Source: Sporolactobacillus sp. CQH2019 (GTDB lineage: Bacteria; Bacillota; Bacilli; Bacillales; Sporolactobacillaceae). From it: DNA of 64,000 nucleotides. Under the pieces are notes generated by a model. It ran no database searches, was not told the origin of the DNA, and saw only the letters and a list, made by a program, of their open reading frames with translations. Both the position numbers and the translations under genes were made by a program. Shown one piece after another: positions 18,595 to 28,186 of the stretch; positions within the stretch are counted from its first letter, which is position 1, and each line of letters starts with the position of its first letter. The stretch is taken from assembly GCF_028765345.1 (NCBI RefSeq), contig NZ_JARAJZ010000011.1, positions 62,001-126,000 of the forward strand, read 5' to 3'.

Positions 18595-19980
18595 TCACAG
18601 CGGCAATGAAAAGCATACCTCGGTACCGCTGCCGAGCACACTGTCGCATTCAATGCGCCCCCCGTGGCGTTCCACGATATCTTTCGCAATGCACAGGCCC
18701 AGGCCGGAACCGGGGACATCCTGTCTTCGTGCTGCGTCGCCGCGGTAAAATCTGTTGAAAACAAAGGGGATGTCATTTGCCGCGATGCCGCTGCCGGTGT
18801 CTTTGACGCAGACAATCAGTCCGGCGGCTTCCAGCTTAAAATGAATGTTTATCCTGCAGCCGTGCTGCCTGTATTTAATGCTGTTGGATACAAGATTCTG
18901 CATAACCTGTGTGATCCGTTTACGATCGACCGTGATCAGCACATTCGGAACCTCGTCAACGGAGAAGGCCACACCCGAGTGCGCCGCGTCAAGTGACAGC
19001 TCCCCGCAGACCTCTTTAAAAAAAGGCCGCGCATAAATTTCCTCTAAAACAATAGGCAGTTCGCCAAGCTGTGCCTTTGTTTCTTCAAGAATGTCGTCTA
19101 TAAGCCCTGTCAAAAGCCGGACCTTTCTCAGCATCAGGCCGGAAAGGTCATGGATCCGCGCAGGGCTGTCGGCAATGCCGTCACGGATTTCTTCCGCATA
19201 GCCGGAAATGGCGGCAAGCGGTGTTTTCAAATCATGGGATACACAGGCAAAAAGCAGCCTGTCGGCATTAAGCAGATCGTTCTCACGCCGGAACGCAGCT
19301 GAAAGCTCATCACGCATGGCCTCAAAATCATGGCACAGTGAACCTATTTCGCCGGTGTCGTCATAGAGCAGCCGCGTATCCAGATCGCCCCGCAGCATCC
19401 GCCGGGTCGAGCCGTGCAGCAAAGCAATCGGAGCGAAAAGGTCATTTTTCAGAAGATGTGCGACAAAGAAAAGCAACAGACATACACCCGCCATCAAGAG
19501 AAAAAGCGATAAGATAACCGGCCATGCTGCCTTCGGAGAACTGTAATTCTTTTTATCGGCCGTCACATACAGCATGCCGCTGATTGTGCCGTTACGGACA
19601 ATCGGAGAGGCAAAAGTAAGCATTCGCCCATTATTTTTTATACCATTGAGACCGGAGAGGGTATGCAGATCGACAGTATCCCCTTTTCGATACGCAGCAA
19701 CGGTCGATTCAAGCACCCGGCCGTCGGTGCCGAAAAGGGCATAGTGTGCCTTGTTTCCGACGTGAAGCGCGCCTTTCTCCGCCTGAACCACAAGAGCGTT
19801 AAAATCGACACGCATCCGCCGGTCATCAAATGTATCGGAGACGATGCTGTACCAAGTAAAAGCCGCAAGAACAGCCAGCCCGAAACAAAGGGCGCCTGCC
19901 AAAAAAAGCAGGCGCCCTATCCGGCGGCGGATTCCGCCGTCTTTTTGTTTCCGCCGCATGAAAGAAGTCACTTTTCCCAT
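18595..19980 (-). CDS. sensor histidine kinase
   Basis: 461-aa membrane kinase. TM1 at about residues 25-48, extracytoplasmic sensor domain to about 175, TM2 at about 178-200, HAMP, then DHp with SHDLKTPLAAISGYAEEI (phosphorylated His249). ATPase boxes are N (VSNSIKYR), G1 (DTGSGI) and G2 (GSGLGLCI). ATG 19980 overlaps the response regulator by 13 bp and has GGGGAGTG upstream. It works with the regulator and, from gene order, controls the ABC transporter upstream in the same direction. The large sensor domain distinguishes it from the short-loop BceS kinases. Confidence 0.9.
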   Translation of the reverse strand: MGKVTSFMRRKQKDGGIRRRIGRLLFLAGALCFGLAVLAAFTWYSIVSDTFDDRRMRVDFNALVVQAEKGALHVGNKAHYALFGTDGRVLESTVAAYRKGDTVDLHTLSGLNGIKNNGRMLTFASPIVRNGTISGMLYVTADKKNYSSPKAAWPVILSLFLLMAGVCLLLFFVAHLLKNDLFAPIALLHGSTRRMLRGDLDTRLLYDDTGEIGSLCHDFEAMRDELSAAFRRENDLLNADRLLFACVSHDLKTPLAAISGYAEEIRDGIADSPARIHDLSGLMLRKVRLLTGLIDDILEETKAQLGELPIVLEEIYARPFFKEVCGELSLDAAHSGVAFSVDEVPNVLITVDRKRITQVMQNLVSNSIKYRQHGCRINIHFKLEAAGLIVCVKDTGSGIAANDIPFVFNRFYRGDAARRQDVPGSGLGLCIAKDIVERHGGRIECDSVLGSGTEVCFSLPL

Positions 19981-20660
19981 TTATAGCCCACTCCCCAAAC
20001 GGTTTTGACAAATTGTACGTTGGCTTTGGCGAGTTTTTCACGAAGCCGGCCGACAGTTACCGCCACAGTGTTATCATCCACATAATCCGTGGTGCCCCAG
20101 AGAGCTGCAAGCAGCTGCTCCCGGGAAAAAACCTGCGAAGGGTGGGCACAGAAATAGTCAAGCAGGCGAAACTCCTTTGCCGTAAGCGGCAGTTTTTCAG
20201 CGCCCACCGACGCCGTAAAAGAAGCCGGATCGACGACCAGTGCCCCGCAGATTATTTTCGCGCCGGCGCCGGCAGCCGGCCGCGCAGCAAAGGCTACATA
20301 TCGGCGGATGTGCGATTTTACGCGGGCAACCAGTTCGACCAGCGAAAAAGGTTTCGTGAGGTAATCGTCGGCTCCCATACCGAGCGAAACCAGCTTATCA
20401 AGATCGGAACTTTTGGCAGAGATGATGACGATAGGAACAAACGAGGCCTGCCGTATTTGCCGGCAGACCTCGATGCCGTCCATCTTCGGCAGCATGATAT
20501 CGAGGATGACAAGCGAAGGCTCAAAGCTGCGCGCCTCTGAAACAGCCGACTCGCCATCATAGGCATGCCGCACGGCAAATCCCTCTTTTTTCAGATAATC
20601 TTCCATAATACCTGCAAGATCGAGGTCATCTTCCACAACAAGCACTTTCTCGTTTGCCAT
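19968..20660 (-). CDS. OmpR-family response regulator
   Basis: 230-aa regulator: receiver with acidic pocket Asp11/Asp12, phospho-acceptor Asp54 in LVILDIMLPKMDG and conserved Lys in DYLTKPFS. The C-terminal winged helix ends VKTVWGVGYKWEK. GAGGGGG precedes ATG 20660. It lies between the ABC ATPase and the kinase in one four-gene minus-strand unit. Confidence 0.92.
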   Translation of the reverse strand: MANEKVLVVEDDLDLAGIMEDYLKKEGFAVRHAYDGESAVSEARSFEPSLVILDIMLPKMDGIEVCRQIRQASFVPIVIISAKSSDLDKLVSLGMGADDYLTKPFSLVELVARVKSHIRRYVAFAARPAAGAGAKIICGALVVDPASFTASVGAEKLPLTAKEFRLLDYFCAHPSQVFSREQLLAALWGTTDYVDDNTVAVTVGRLREKLAKANVQFVKTVWGVGYKWEK

Positions 20661-20728
20661 CGCACCGCCCCCTCAGATGATCTTATTGTCGCACAGCAGC
20701 GGACAGGCGGCAAAGGCTATTCGCTAAA

Positions 20729-21484
20729 TCACCAGCCATGCTGCTGTAAGAAAGCAAAAATGGTTTCTTCACGCCTTGCCTGCTCCTCTTTATCATAGCT
20801 GCCGAGCTGCAGATCGCCTTCAATGCGCCCGTCTGAGAGATAAACAAGACGGGAGGCACGTCCCGCGGCCTTAAGGTCGTGTGTCACCATCACAATGGAC
20901 TGTCCTCCCTGCGCTAACTGAGAGAGAATGTCGAGCACTTCAAGTCCCGAAGCGGAGTTGAGTGCTCCTGTCGGCTCATCGCAAAATATGATTTGCGGTT
21001 TGCCGATCAGGGCACGTGCAATCGCCACACGCTGCTGCTGCCCTCCGGACATTTCCGAAGGATATTTATCACGTTCCTCTGCAAGGCCGAAGCGAGTCAG
21101 AAGCGCCATCGCTTTCTCGTTAACCTCTGTTTTGGGTACTCTGCCGTATCCGCAATAGGCAACATTTTCAAATGCAGTCAGATCGGGAAGCAGGTTGGCG
21201 CTCTGGAATACAAAAGAGATATCATTCTTGCGGATAGCCGGAATTTCCTTCTCCGGAATCTGCCTGATATTGCGGCCCAAAATTTCCACTGTGCCGCTCG
21301 TCGGCCGGTCCATTGTGGAAATCGAGTATAAAAGTGTGGATTTCCCGCTTCCGCTCGGTCCCATGATGACCGTGAAATCTCCTTTGTAAATTTCAAGGTC
21401 CAGATTTTTTAGTACATTGACGCCCTGTTTGCCGAGAATATAGTTTTTGCAAAGCTTAACTGTTTTGATAATTGCTTTTTTCAT
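20729..21484 (-). CDS. ABC transporter ATP-binding protein (MacB/BceA type)
   Basis: 251-aa ATPase with Walker [11 protein letters not shown]-loop VFQSANLLP, signature [15 protein letters not shown], Walker [12 protein letters not shown] and switch VTHD. ATG 21484 is favoured over 21499 because GGAGG precedes it by eight bases and lies inside the longer frame. It serves the adjacent two-FtsX permease. Transporters of this layout with a linked two-component system usually detect or export antimicrobial peptides. Confidence 0.9.
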   Translation of the reverse strand: MKKAIIKTVKLCKNYILGKQGVNVLKNLDLEIYKGDFTVIMGPSGSGKSTLLYSISTMDRPTSGTVEILGRNIRQIPEKEIPAIRKNDISFVFQSANLLPDLTAFENVAYCGYGRVPKTEVNEKAMALLTRFGLAEERDKYPSEMSGGQQQRVAIARALIGKPQIIFCDEPTGALNSASGLEVLDILSQLAQGGQSIVMVTHDLKAAGRASRLVYLSDGRIEGDLQLGSYDKEEQARREETIFAFLQQHGW

Positions 21485-21531
21485 ATGTCGATCCTCCATG
21501 CATTTCGTGTTTTCGTTTTCCTGCTCCGGCC

Positions 21532-23838
21532 CTATTCTTCCATCAGTTCAACCGGAGAAATTTTTCTCAGCGGAATGCAGAAGAGCAGCGTCAGTGCAAG
21601 TATGCCCGCAAAGATCGATCCGATCAGTATGGTTAATTCCTGCGGACTGTTCACCAGCCCAGGAATACCCATCATCGAATAAAATATGAAGGGCGAAAGC
21701 GTCAAATGGAGTGTGACGGCCAGTGCAGCGCCGAGCAGTGACAGCAGCAGAGTTTTAAACAGATTTTGCAGGCTGATATAGGTATTCGTGAAGCCCATCG
21801 CCTTAAGGATCCCGAACTTTCGGCGATCGTCGAGCTGTGTGGTCATCAGCAGATTGAAGATATTGAGCAGGCTGAAAGTGATAAAAACCGTGACAAGCAT
21901 GACGGTTACCGGATTCATGATCTCTTCGACTGCTGTGATTGGTTCCTCTACATCCTTCTGCATCCGATCCGCAGTAAGACCGAGATCATGCTTCATGCGT
22001 GCGACAAAGGCGGCCCGATCCGTTCCGCTTTTGAGCTTAACAGCCATCGAAGCCGGCCGATAGGGGAGGCCGGTCTCTTTCAGCGACTGATCGGTCATCT
22101 CAATCGTTTTGCTCGTGTGTACCATATTGTCATAAATGCCTGTAACAAGATAGGACTTTTTACTGTTCCCAATGGTCAATGTAATATAGTCTCCGATACC
22201 GATGGAAGAGCCCTTAACCGTGCCGCTGCTCACGGCAATTTCATTCACGTATTTTGGGGGCCGCCCAATTTTAATGGCATTGAAAAAGTCCCTGTCTGAT
22301 AGATCATTCCAGCTGATGACAGAGCTGTTATTAAAGTTTGCGCCATAACTGTTCTTTTCTGTTTTGATACTGGCAAGGATAAAGGGTGAGCCGTACACAC
22401 TGTTCAAAACCGCCGGATCGTTTTGGACCGCTGCGATTTTTTCCGGTGTCAGGCCGCCGCTGACATAGTAGTCTGCGCGCGGTGTGCCAAACCAGACATC
22501 CGTATTTTCTGCAATATGGTCAACCGTGTAGTTGATGCTTATAAAAAAGGTACTCAGATAGAAACTGACTGTGAGGATCACCACAAACATGACGCTGAAC
22601 GAACGATGCTTCCATACATCGTTGATGGCCGTTGCCAGCGGAGAAAAAGCGTGAGGAATCAGCGAACGCCTGAGCTTTTTCGGTGAGGAACTGATGCCGA
22701 TCTGGAGAGCCTGAACCGGCGTGATGCGCCGGATACGCCGGTGGGCCTGCCAGACAGATAAAAGCAGCAGCATGAAAAGCGCTGCGGCCCCCCCCAAAGC
22801 GAGCAGCACCGACGTAAAGGAAAGCCGAAATCCGCCGATGTATCGCGTGATCGTCGTTCCGACAGCATAGCCGACCGGCAGACCCACTGCCGATCCGAGC
22901 GTAATCCCGACGGCTCCGACGAGTGCATAGCACTTGAGATAAAAGCCGGCGATCTGCCTGTCTGTGAAACCCATCGCCTTATAAATTCCGATAGAGCGGT
23001 ATTCCTTAATGAGATTGTTTTTAATCAGAAAACGGATAATCACAATCGACACCACGAAGATCAGAATCGCAGAAAGCATGCCGATACTGCCCAGGATCAG
23101 TGTGAGCATGGTAAAGCTGAGCAGCAGCTGAGAAACGTTAAAACTAGTGAACAGGGCACTTGTTATCGAGGATGGCAGGTTGTGCAGCCAGGTTTCCGCA
23201 TCAGAATAATCTTTTTTAGAATTGATGGCAAGGAAAACAGTGGATTCCCCGCCCTTCAGCGAGGAGAGCGTCGACTCGGAAACATAAAACGGATAGATCC
23301 CGAACATGCCTGACGGACAAGTGGCATCGTTAATGAGTCCGGAAACCGTAAGCGTTCTGTTCGAGGTGCCCTGCAAGGTGATTTTGTCACCGGTCCTGAT
23401 CCCCTTCTGGTCGGCAAAAACACCGGGTAACCAAATCTCGCCCGGCGCCGGCCCTGTTTTATTCTGAATTCCCGTCTGAGGCGTGATTTTCCAAGAGACC
23501 GCACGGTAGTCCGGCAACGCGTAAAATGAAAACAAACCGGGTGTGATATCACGGCCTCCGAACATCAGCTTGTCAGCGACGATACGGCCGTCGAGTGTTG
23601 CAACACGTGTAAAATCTTTGTTGTTTCCCGCCTGAGCAAGCAGCCGCTCGGCCGGGGCACCCCGGCTGACGTTGACAAACAAATCAGGGGAATTTTTCTT
23701 TGAATAATAGTCTGCCGCATAGTTGCTTGTTTCCACAGTGAAAATGAGGCAGGCACTGAAAATCGCCGAGGCAAAAAAGAGGATAATTCCTATAAGAGTG
23801 AACTGAAGTTTCTTCTTTCGCAGCTTATGAATCCACAT
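21532..23838 (-). CDS. ABC transporter permease, two FtsX domains
   Basis: 768-aa permease with N-terminal TM (residues ~12-35), an extracytoplasmic domain to ~235, FtsX bundle 1 (~240-370), a second N-terminal-like TM near 415, another external domain, and FtsX bundle 2 (~640-760) ending SPVELMEE. This is the duplicated MacB-PCD layout, unlike BceB with its ten helices and single large loop. First gene of the transporter/two-component unit; GGAAGGGAAG precedes the start by 11 bases. Confidence 0.88.
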   Translation of the reverse strand: MWIHKLRKKKLQFTLIGIILFFASAIFSACLIFTVETSNYAADYYSKKNSPDLFVNVSRGAPAERLLAQAGNNKDFTRVATLDGRIVADKLMFGGRDITPGLFSFYALPDYRAVSWKITPQTGIQNKTGPAPGEIWLPGVFADQKGIRTGDKITLQGTSNRTLTVSGLINDATCPSGMFGIYPFYVSESTLSSLKGGESTVFLAINSKKDYSDAETWLHNLPSSITSALFTSFNVSQLLLSFTMLTLILGSIGMLSAILIFVVSIVIIRFLIKNNLIKEYRSIGIYKAMGFTDRQIAGFYLKCYALVGAVGITLGSAVGLPVGYAVGTTITRYIGGFRLSFTSVLLALGGAAALFMLLLLSVWQAHRRIRRITPVQALQIGISSSPKKLRRSLIPHAFSPLATAINDVWKHRSFSVMFVVILTVSFYLSTFFISINYTVDHIAENTDVWFGTPRADYYVSGGLTPEKIAAVQNDPAVLNSVYGSPFILASIKTEKNSYGANFNNSSVISWNDLSDRDFFNAIKIGRPPKYVNEIAVSSGTVKGSSIGIGDYITLTIGNSKKSYLVTGIYDNMVHTSKTIEMTDQSLKETGLPYRPASMAVKLKSGTDRAAFVARMKHDLGLTADRMQKDVEEPITAVEEIMNPVTVMLVTVFITFSLLNIFNLLMTTQLDDRRKFGILKAMGFTNTYISLQNLFKTLLLSLLGAALAVTLHLTLSPFIFYSMMGIPGLVNSPQELTILIGSIFAGILALTLLFCIPLRKISPVELMEE

Positions 23839-24489
23839 CGTACGGCCAACTTCCCTTCCTGAACTTTCTTTATTCTAGAAGAAAAACCTGACAGTGCATC
23901 AACAAAAGGATAACAAAACAATAACGCAGATCTGACCGAAAAAACGGCTGTGCGAAAAACACAGGAGCGGCGGACAGAAACCACTGTATCGGTTCCCATT
24001 TTTCGCCTGTCCGAATGGCCCTTTTTAAATAGTTCCCTTCCATCAGCCGGATATTTTCTCCTTACTTTTTAGATGCCGTCACACGGCGGGTATCCTTGCC
24101 TGAAGGCCCGGTTCTTGCCGGGTCCGGCAGCGGGCTTTTATCATCCGGCTGCCGCTTATGTACCGGGCGCAAAAAAGGCCGGCCATGATCAAATGATTGA
24201 TCGGCCGGCCTGTGTTTCACTGCTTTTACTTTTCGGTTAGCTTTTCTTTCAGCTCTTCTGCTCCAACCGGAACACACCGAAGCAATTCTTCTTTAAGAAA
24301 AAACAGCTGGCTGGATCCGGCAATTTAACAGGGACAGACATTCTGAATAACCTTGTCTTTAGCTTTCTCTATAGCGGTCAGTGCTAATCTATTTACACTT
24401 CTTTATCTGTATAAGAAAAAACAGGAGCATACTTCCGGCTTCCGCTGTTCATCATATCTTTGTCCGTCCGTTTGAACTTTTTTCGAGAA
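23839..24489. other. gene-free stretch containing a minus-strand terminator
   Basis: No gene is supported. The right half holds the terminator at 24171-24211. The left part would contain the promoter of the FtsX permease unit, though I cannot define its boxes with confidence. Confidence 0.4.
24171..24211 (-). terminator. Rho-independent terminator
   Basis: Minus strand: AGGCCGGCC pairs with GGCCGGCCT, the loop itself pairs (GATCAAT/ATTGATC), and the hairpin is followed directly by six T. It terminates the small DUF1540 gene transcribed towards it. Confidence 0.75.
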
Positions 24490-24645
24490 TCATTTGACCG
24501 GTTCAAAGGTCCTGCAATCTGTCTCTTCATGATCGGAAGCCTGTTTGCCTTTATGGCTGACAACATAAATGGTATCGGCCGCACATTTGTTCCCGCTATC
24601 CCAAAATGTGCAGTTGCTCACTTCACAAAGTACGTCTTTAGCCAA
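24490..24645 (-). CDS. DUF1540 small cysteine-containing protein
   Basis: 51-aa protein starting at TTG 24645, with AGGAGG eight bases upstream. The pattern VLCEVSNCTFWDSGNKCAAD ... HEETDCRTFEPVK has four regularly spaced Cys plus a conserved Asp-Cys, diagnostic of DUF1540, common in spore-forming Firmicutes and probably metal-binding. An ATG-based frame from 24717 would add 24 unrelated residues and ignores the strong RBS. Function unknown. Confidence 0.8.
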   Translation of the reverse strand: MAKDVLCEVSNCTFWDSGNKCAADTIYVVSHKGKQASDHEETDCRTFEPVK

Positions 24646-24748
24646 GTTTCTCACCTCCTCGGCGCTTAGTATAAGCCGGGCCGGGAAGATTGATTCTTTA
24701 AAAGCTATAAAAAGCACTCGAACCGTTGCGGCGTTCCGAACATTTGCA

Positions 24749-25447
24749 TCAATAACTGAGCCCGTGCCGATGATGGTTATGTTCTATATGCCGGTGTTTC
24801 AGAGAAGGAAAAATACATTTATCAAAAATGCCGACCAGCGGGCCCTGAAACAAGAGCGAAAAAATGGTGCCCACATTAACTGCAAAAAGATGGTACGTCG
24901 TGATCCAGCAAACGATAATCACCAGGATAGGCGGTACAAAAGTAACTAACTGAGCAGCAGGCGCACTTCCCCTCAAGTACTTAAAACGGACAATCTGCAT
25001 GAGATCGTCACACGGATGAAGCAGCCAATTAACCCGCTGATAAATCGAAACGGCCAGGGAAATAAGACATATACCTGCGACATCCAAAATAATCCGCACA
25101 GTAAGAGGCAGTGCATCGATGCCCAGACCGTTTAAGAAGACGCTGAACATCCCGATCAGATAGCTGAACGGGCCTAAAAAAACAAGATTACCCAAAACGC
25201 GGCGCCAATCAAATCTGCCGATGATCAGCACGTTGATCAAGATAACGATAAGGCCGTAAACAAAAAGAACTAAGTCCAGGGGAACGCCTGTCATTTGCGT
25301 AAAATTAACTGCCGAAGCGGTCCATAACGCACTTCCCAAATTTAACGAAACCGTCAATGCATTTCCCAAAGCATTGAAGAAAATTGACATCGTAAAATAA
25401 GCGATGTTCTCAACGTTTCCCATTTGTACAGAATGTTTAGCTAACAC
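24749..25447 (-). CDS. YczE/YyaS/YitT-type membrane protein with His-rich tail
   Basis: 232-aa protein with five to six hydrophobic segments; the layout NALGNALTVSLNLGSALWTA and WLLHPCDDLMQIVRFK resembles the YczE/YitT group. The cytoplasmic C-terminus is KHRHIEHNHHRHGLSY, with six His in 13 residues, suggesting metal binding. GTG 25447 has AAAGGA seven bases upstream. Bacillus YczE is needed for proper surfactin production; the role here is unknown. Confidence 0.7.
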   Translation of the reverse strand: MLAKHSVQMGNVENIAYFTMSIFFNALGNALTVSLNLGSALWTASAVNFTQMTGVPLDLVLFVYGLIVILINVLIIGRFDWRRVLGNLVFLGPFSYLIGMFSVFLNGLGIDALPLTVRIILDVAGICLISLAVSIYQRVNWLLHPCDDLMQIVRFKYLRGSAPAAQLVTFVPPILVIIVCWITTYHLFAVNVGTIFSLLFQGPLVGIFDKCIFPSLKHRHIEHNHHRHGLSY

Positions 25448-25821
25448 GCCTATTTCCTTTCCGTATCAAAAAATATTTCAAGCTGCCTTTCCGTTTTCTG
25501 CAACCTTTTTATAGTTTAATCCTTTTCCCTTGAACCGTTCAATACTTGATTCCGCAAAATTATCCGCTCCGACTACGGCCGCCCGCTAACCCCTTTAAAA
25601 ATCGATACACAAAACGCCCGCTTGATTCTCTGCGGCCGTTTCAGAAACAGCATGCATACTGATTGAAAATGAAGTATCGGCCGTTTGTTTTTTTCAGGCA
25701 AAATAAATTTTTACAAAGGGGAAAACGTACTCGGCTTGACGGTGTCGCAATGAAGCACATTTTTCTGACACACAGCTTCGAACCAGTTGACAAGATTAAG
25801 CGGGCATTATACCATAGTTCT
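25448..25821. other. intergenic region upstream of the ArsR-type repressor
   Basis: No gene is seen. TTGACA at 25787-25792 followed by TATACC or TACCAT (15 or 17 bp apart) could be the promoter of the regulator gene at 25822. The leader would be very short or absent. Confidence 0.35.
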
Positions 25822-25834
25822 ATGAATATAGAAC
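25817..25834. promoter_or_regulatory. operator 1 of the ArsR-type repressor
   Basis: GTTCTAT-GAAT-ATAGAAC is a perfect 7-4-7 palindrome overlapping the repressor's start codon. An 18-bp relative with the same ends sits before the MFS gene (26137-26154). Confidence 0.7.
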
Positions 25835-26112
25835 AGCAAGATAAGAACCAAGTACTCGTGCCTTTATTTAAGGCTTTGGCTGACGAAACACGATTAAATA
25901 TTGTTCGAACGCTACGCGACACGACTGGAGAATTAAGCTGCGGTGACATCGGCGAAAGGATGAACATTGCAAAATCGACCGCCTCCTATCACTTCCGGAC
26001 GCTGAGAGAAGCCGGACTGATCAGCACACGTAAAGACGTCCGAACCAAATATGTCAGCCTGCGCCGCGATGTTTTTGATGCTTGCCTGCCGGGTTTCCTG
26101 GATTCCTTGTGA
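25822..26112 (+). CDS. ArsR-family winged-helix repressor
   Basis: 96-aa regulator: PLFKALADETRLNIVRTL followed by the recognition segment STASYHFRTLREAGLI and wing RKDVRTKYVSLRR. No obvious metal-binding CxC in the recognition helix, so it probably senses a drug or another cue. Start ATG 25822 matches the family N-terminus but has no RBS; a promoter just upstream would make the transcript nearly leaderless. Longer upstream starts add unrelated residues. The same operator sequence precedes the MFS gene 66 bp downstream, indicating a repressor-pump unit. Confidence 0.8.
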   Translation: MNIEQQDKNQVLVPLFKALADETRLNIVRTLRDTTGELSCGDIGERMNIAKSTASYHFRTLREAGLISTRKDVRTKYVSLRRDVFDACLPGFLDSL

Positions 26113-26136
26113 ATCCGGGTATTTATTTATTCGTTA

Positions 26137-26154
26137 GTTCCATTATTGTAGAAC
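26137..26154. promoter_or_regulatory. operator 2, before the MFS exporter
   Basis: GTTCCATTATTGTAGAAC shares length, GTTC/GAAC ends and most core bases with operator 1. It lies 25 bp upstream of the transporter's ATG, suitable for repression. Confidence 0.6.
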
Positions 26155-26178
26155 AATGAAATAATAAGGGAGATCCTA

Positions 26179-27351
26179 ATGAAAAAAATTCCGCTGCTAT
26201 TTTTTACGACCACATTTATCATCGGAACTGACACATTCCTCATTTCACCGCTCTTACCGGTACTTAGCCATATATATCATACGCCGTCCAATCTCGCGGG
26301 CTGGATGGTCAGCGCCTATGCATTAGGCTACGCTCTATTTGCATTGATTGCCGGTCCGTTATCCGACGGTATGGACCGCAAAAAAGTCATGATCTTCGGT
26401 TTGTCTGGTTTCACCCTGGCTACCTTCTTATGTGCCGTCTCCCCCAGTTTCCCGACAATGATTCTTTTCAGGTTCCTGGCCGGCATTAGTGCCGCTTTTG
26501 TCACTCCGCAAATCTGGGCAGCCATCCCGCAGCTTGTCGCGCCAAAATCAATCATAAAAACAATGGGCGTCGCGACGGCCGGACTTTCTGTTTCCCAAAT
26601 GATCGGTCTTCCCGCAGGCAGCTATCTTGCCGTCTTTTCATGGCGGGCCCCTTTTCTGGCCCTTTCTTTTTCTGCACTGCTTCTCAACTTTGCGATTGGG
26701 TCCCTTCTGCCTTCCCTTTCGACCGTTCGAACAAATAGGAACAGGCACATCGACCGGATTTATAACTCTGTTATGAAGGCGCCTCACGTCTTTAACTATT
26801 TTGCAGGCTATTTCATGTTTCAAACCGGTTTTTTTACCTCATACGCTTTTTTAGGCATCTGGTTCACTCAGGATTTTTCTCTGAATGTCGCTTCTATCGG
26901 CACGAACATGATCCTGCTTGGGCTTGGCAACTTAATCGGATCGCTTTTCGGCAGCAGACTCGTCGCCAGAGCGGGCGTGGCAAAATCCGTCCTTTTTTCC
27001 TTGATTTTCCTATCCATCACTTACGTACTCCTTCCGCTCTCGGGATCACTGTGGATCGCCGAAGGCCTGTTCCTCCTCATTTTCTTAGTCGGCGGCTTTA
27101 TTTTCCCCGTGCTGATGAGTACTCTTCAATCGCTCGCTCCATCGGCCCGAGGCACAATTTCTGCCTTAGCAAGCGCCGTGATGTACGCCGGCACTACAGT
27201 CGGAGGCGTTATCGGCGGGTTCTTGTTTGACTGGTTTCACGGTTTTATCGGAATCGGACTTTTTGCTGCAGCAATGAATGTGATCCCTCTCCTTTTCTTT
27301 CAAAGAGCAGGGCTGTTTCATGATAAGAAAGAAAAAGGCATGCGCCGATAG
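26179..27351 (+). CDS. MFS efflux transporter (DHA1-like)
   Basis: 390-aa protein with 12 predicted helices and the MFS motif A between helices 2 and 3 (GPLSDGMDRKKVMI). Helix 1 TFIIGTDTFLISPLLPVL and the GxxxGPxxGG-type C motif area place it among DHA1 drug or sugar-efflux permeases. AAGGGAG precedes ATG 26179 by seven bases. It is likely derepressed through the ArsR-type regulator upstream. The substrate is unknown. Confidence 0.85.
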   Translation: MKKIPLLFFTTTFIIGTDTFLISPLLPVLSHIYHTPSNLAGWMVSAYALGYALFALIAGPLSDGMDRKKVMIFGLSGFTLATFLCAVSPSFPTMILFRFLAGISAAFVTPQIWAAIPQLVAPKSIIKTMGVATAGLSVSQMIGLPAGSYLAVFSWRAPFLALSFSALLLNFAIGSLLPSLSTVRTNRNRHIDRIYNSVMKAPHVFNYFAGYFMFQTGFFTSYAFLGIWFTQDFSLNVASIGTNMILLGLGNLIGSLFGSRLVARAGVAKSVLFSLIFLSITYVLLPLSGSLWIAEGLFLLIFLVGGFIFPVLMSTLQSLAPSARGTISALASAVMYAGTTVGGVIGGFLFDWFHGFIGIGLFAAAMNVIPLLFFQRAGLFHDKKEKGMRR

Positions 27352-27579
27352 TGCCGGCGGCATCCCATTTGACATTCCGCTGCTTCCGGTAGTTAAATGT
27401 TTTGTAGAGAGCGCTGTTAATGATCCGGGCGGCACAGCTTTACCCTCCCTGCCAGTGTCCCTTTCATACCGTTCATGATGCGGATCAACAATCTGTTAAG
27501 CCGCGTTCAGGCGGCGTTTCCCGTTATCGCGATACATATCAAAGCAATCATTATTACAATTAGGAAAGGAAATTATATC

Positions 27580-28101
27580 TTGGCAACTTATCTGCGCAGA
27601 ACGACCGACAATGATCTACCCGAGATCGGCAGAATTATTGAGAGTGCTAAATTACTGCTGAAAGCAAACGGTATTAATCAATGGCAGGACGGTTATCCGG
27701 ACGAGACAGCTTTACAGAACGATATTAGGCAGCAAGTCAGTTACGTGTTGATCATCGACGGTCAAATCGCCGGTACCGGCGTCATCCTGAACCAAGTAGA
27801 CCCGTCCTATGAAGAAATTGAAGAAGGCAGCTGGGCGGGGCCTGAAAAATCCGCTTACAGCTCAATTCACAGGACCGCCATGTCTCCTGAATTCCGCGGC
27901 CGCCACTTATCCTCGCTATTGATGGGATACCTGATCTCCGCAGCCGGATTAACAGGGCACGCTGATATCCGGATTGACACGCATCCTGACAATCAGGCGA
28001 TGCAGCGTGTGATCAGAAATGCCGGATTTGATTACCGGGGCATTATTTATCTAAATAAGCCCGATGGCAAACGCCGGGCCTACCAGCTCTTATTGCCTTA
28101 A
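27580..28101 (+). CDS. GNAT-family N-acetyltransferase
   Basis: 173-aa acetyltransferase of the group whose first half reads IIESAKLLLKANGINQWQDGYP. The acetyl-CoA motif A is MSPEFRGRHLSSLLMGYL, and motif B is RIDTHPDNQAMQRVIRNAGF. TTG 27580 with AAAGGA nine bases upstream is preferred to the frame from 27475, which has no RBS. Substrate unknown. It is followed by a 21-bp phased repeat array. Confidence 0.82.
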   Translation: MATYLRRTTDNDLPEIGRIIESAKLLLKANGINQWQDGYPDETALQNDIRQQVSYVLIIDGQIAGTGVILNQVDPSYEEIEEGSWAGPEKSAYSSIHRTAMSPEFRGRHLSSLLMGYLISAAGLTGHADIRIDTHPDNQAMQRVIRNAGFDYRGIIYLNKPDGKRRAYQLLLP

Positions 28102-28186
28102 TTCCGAAACAGGAAGGCACCCGGATCGGGCATCGTTCCATTCATCAAAAGCATACTGCTCCGGAATTGAAAAATGCAAAACATGT

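Noticed and set aside
17812-18609. 265-codon plus-strand frame
   Set aside because: It is a shifted frame over the YjeH-like exporter, Arg/Ser/Cys-rich and without domains.
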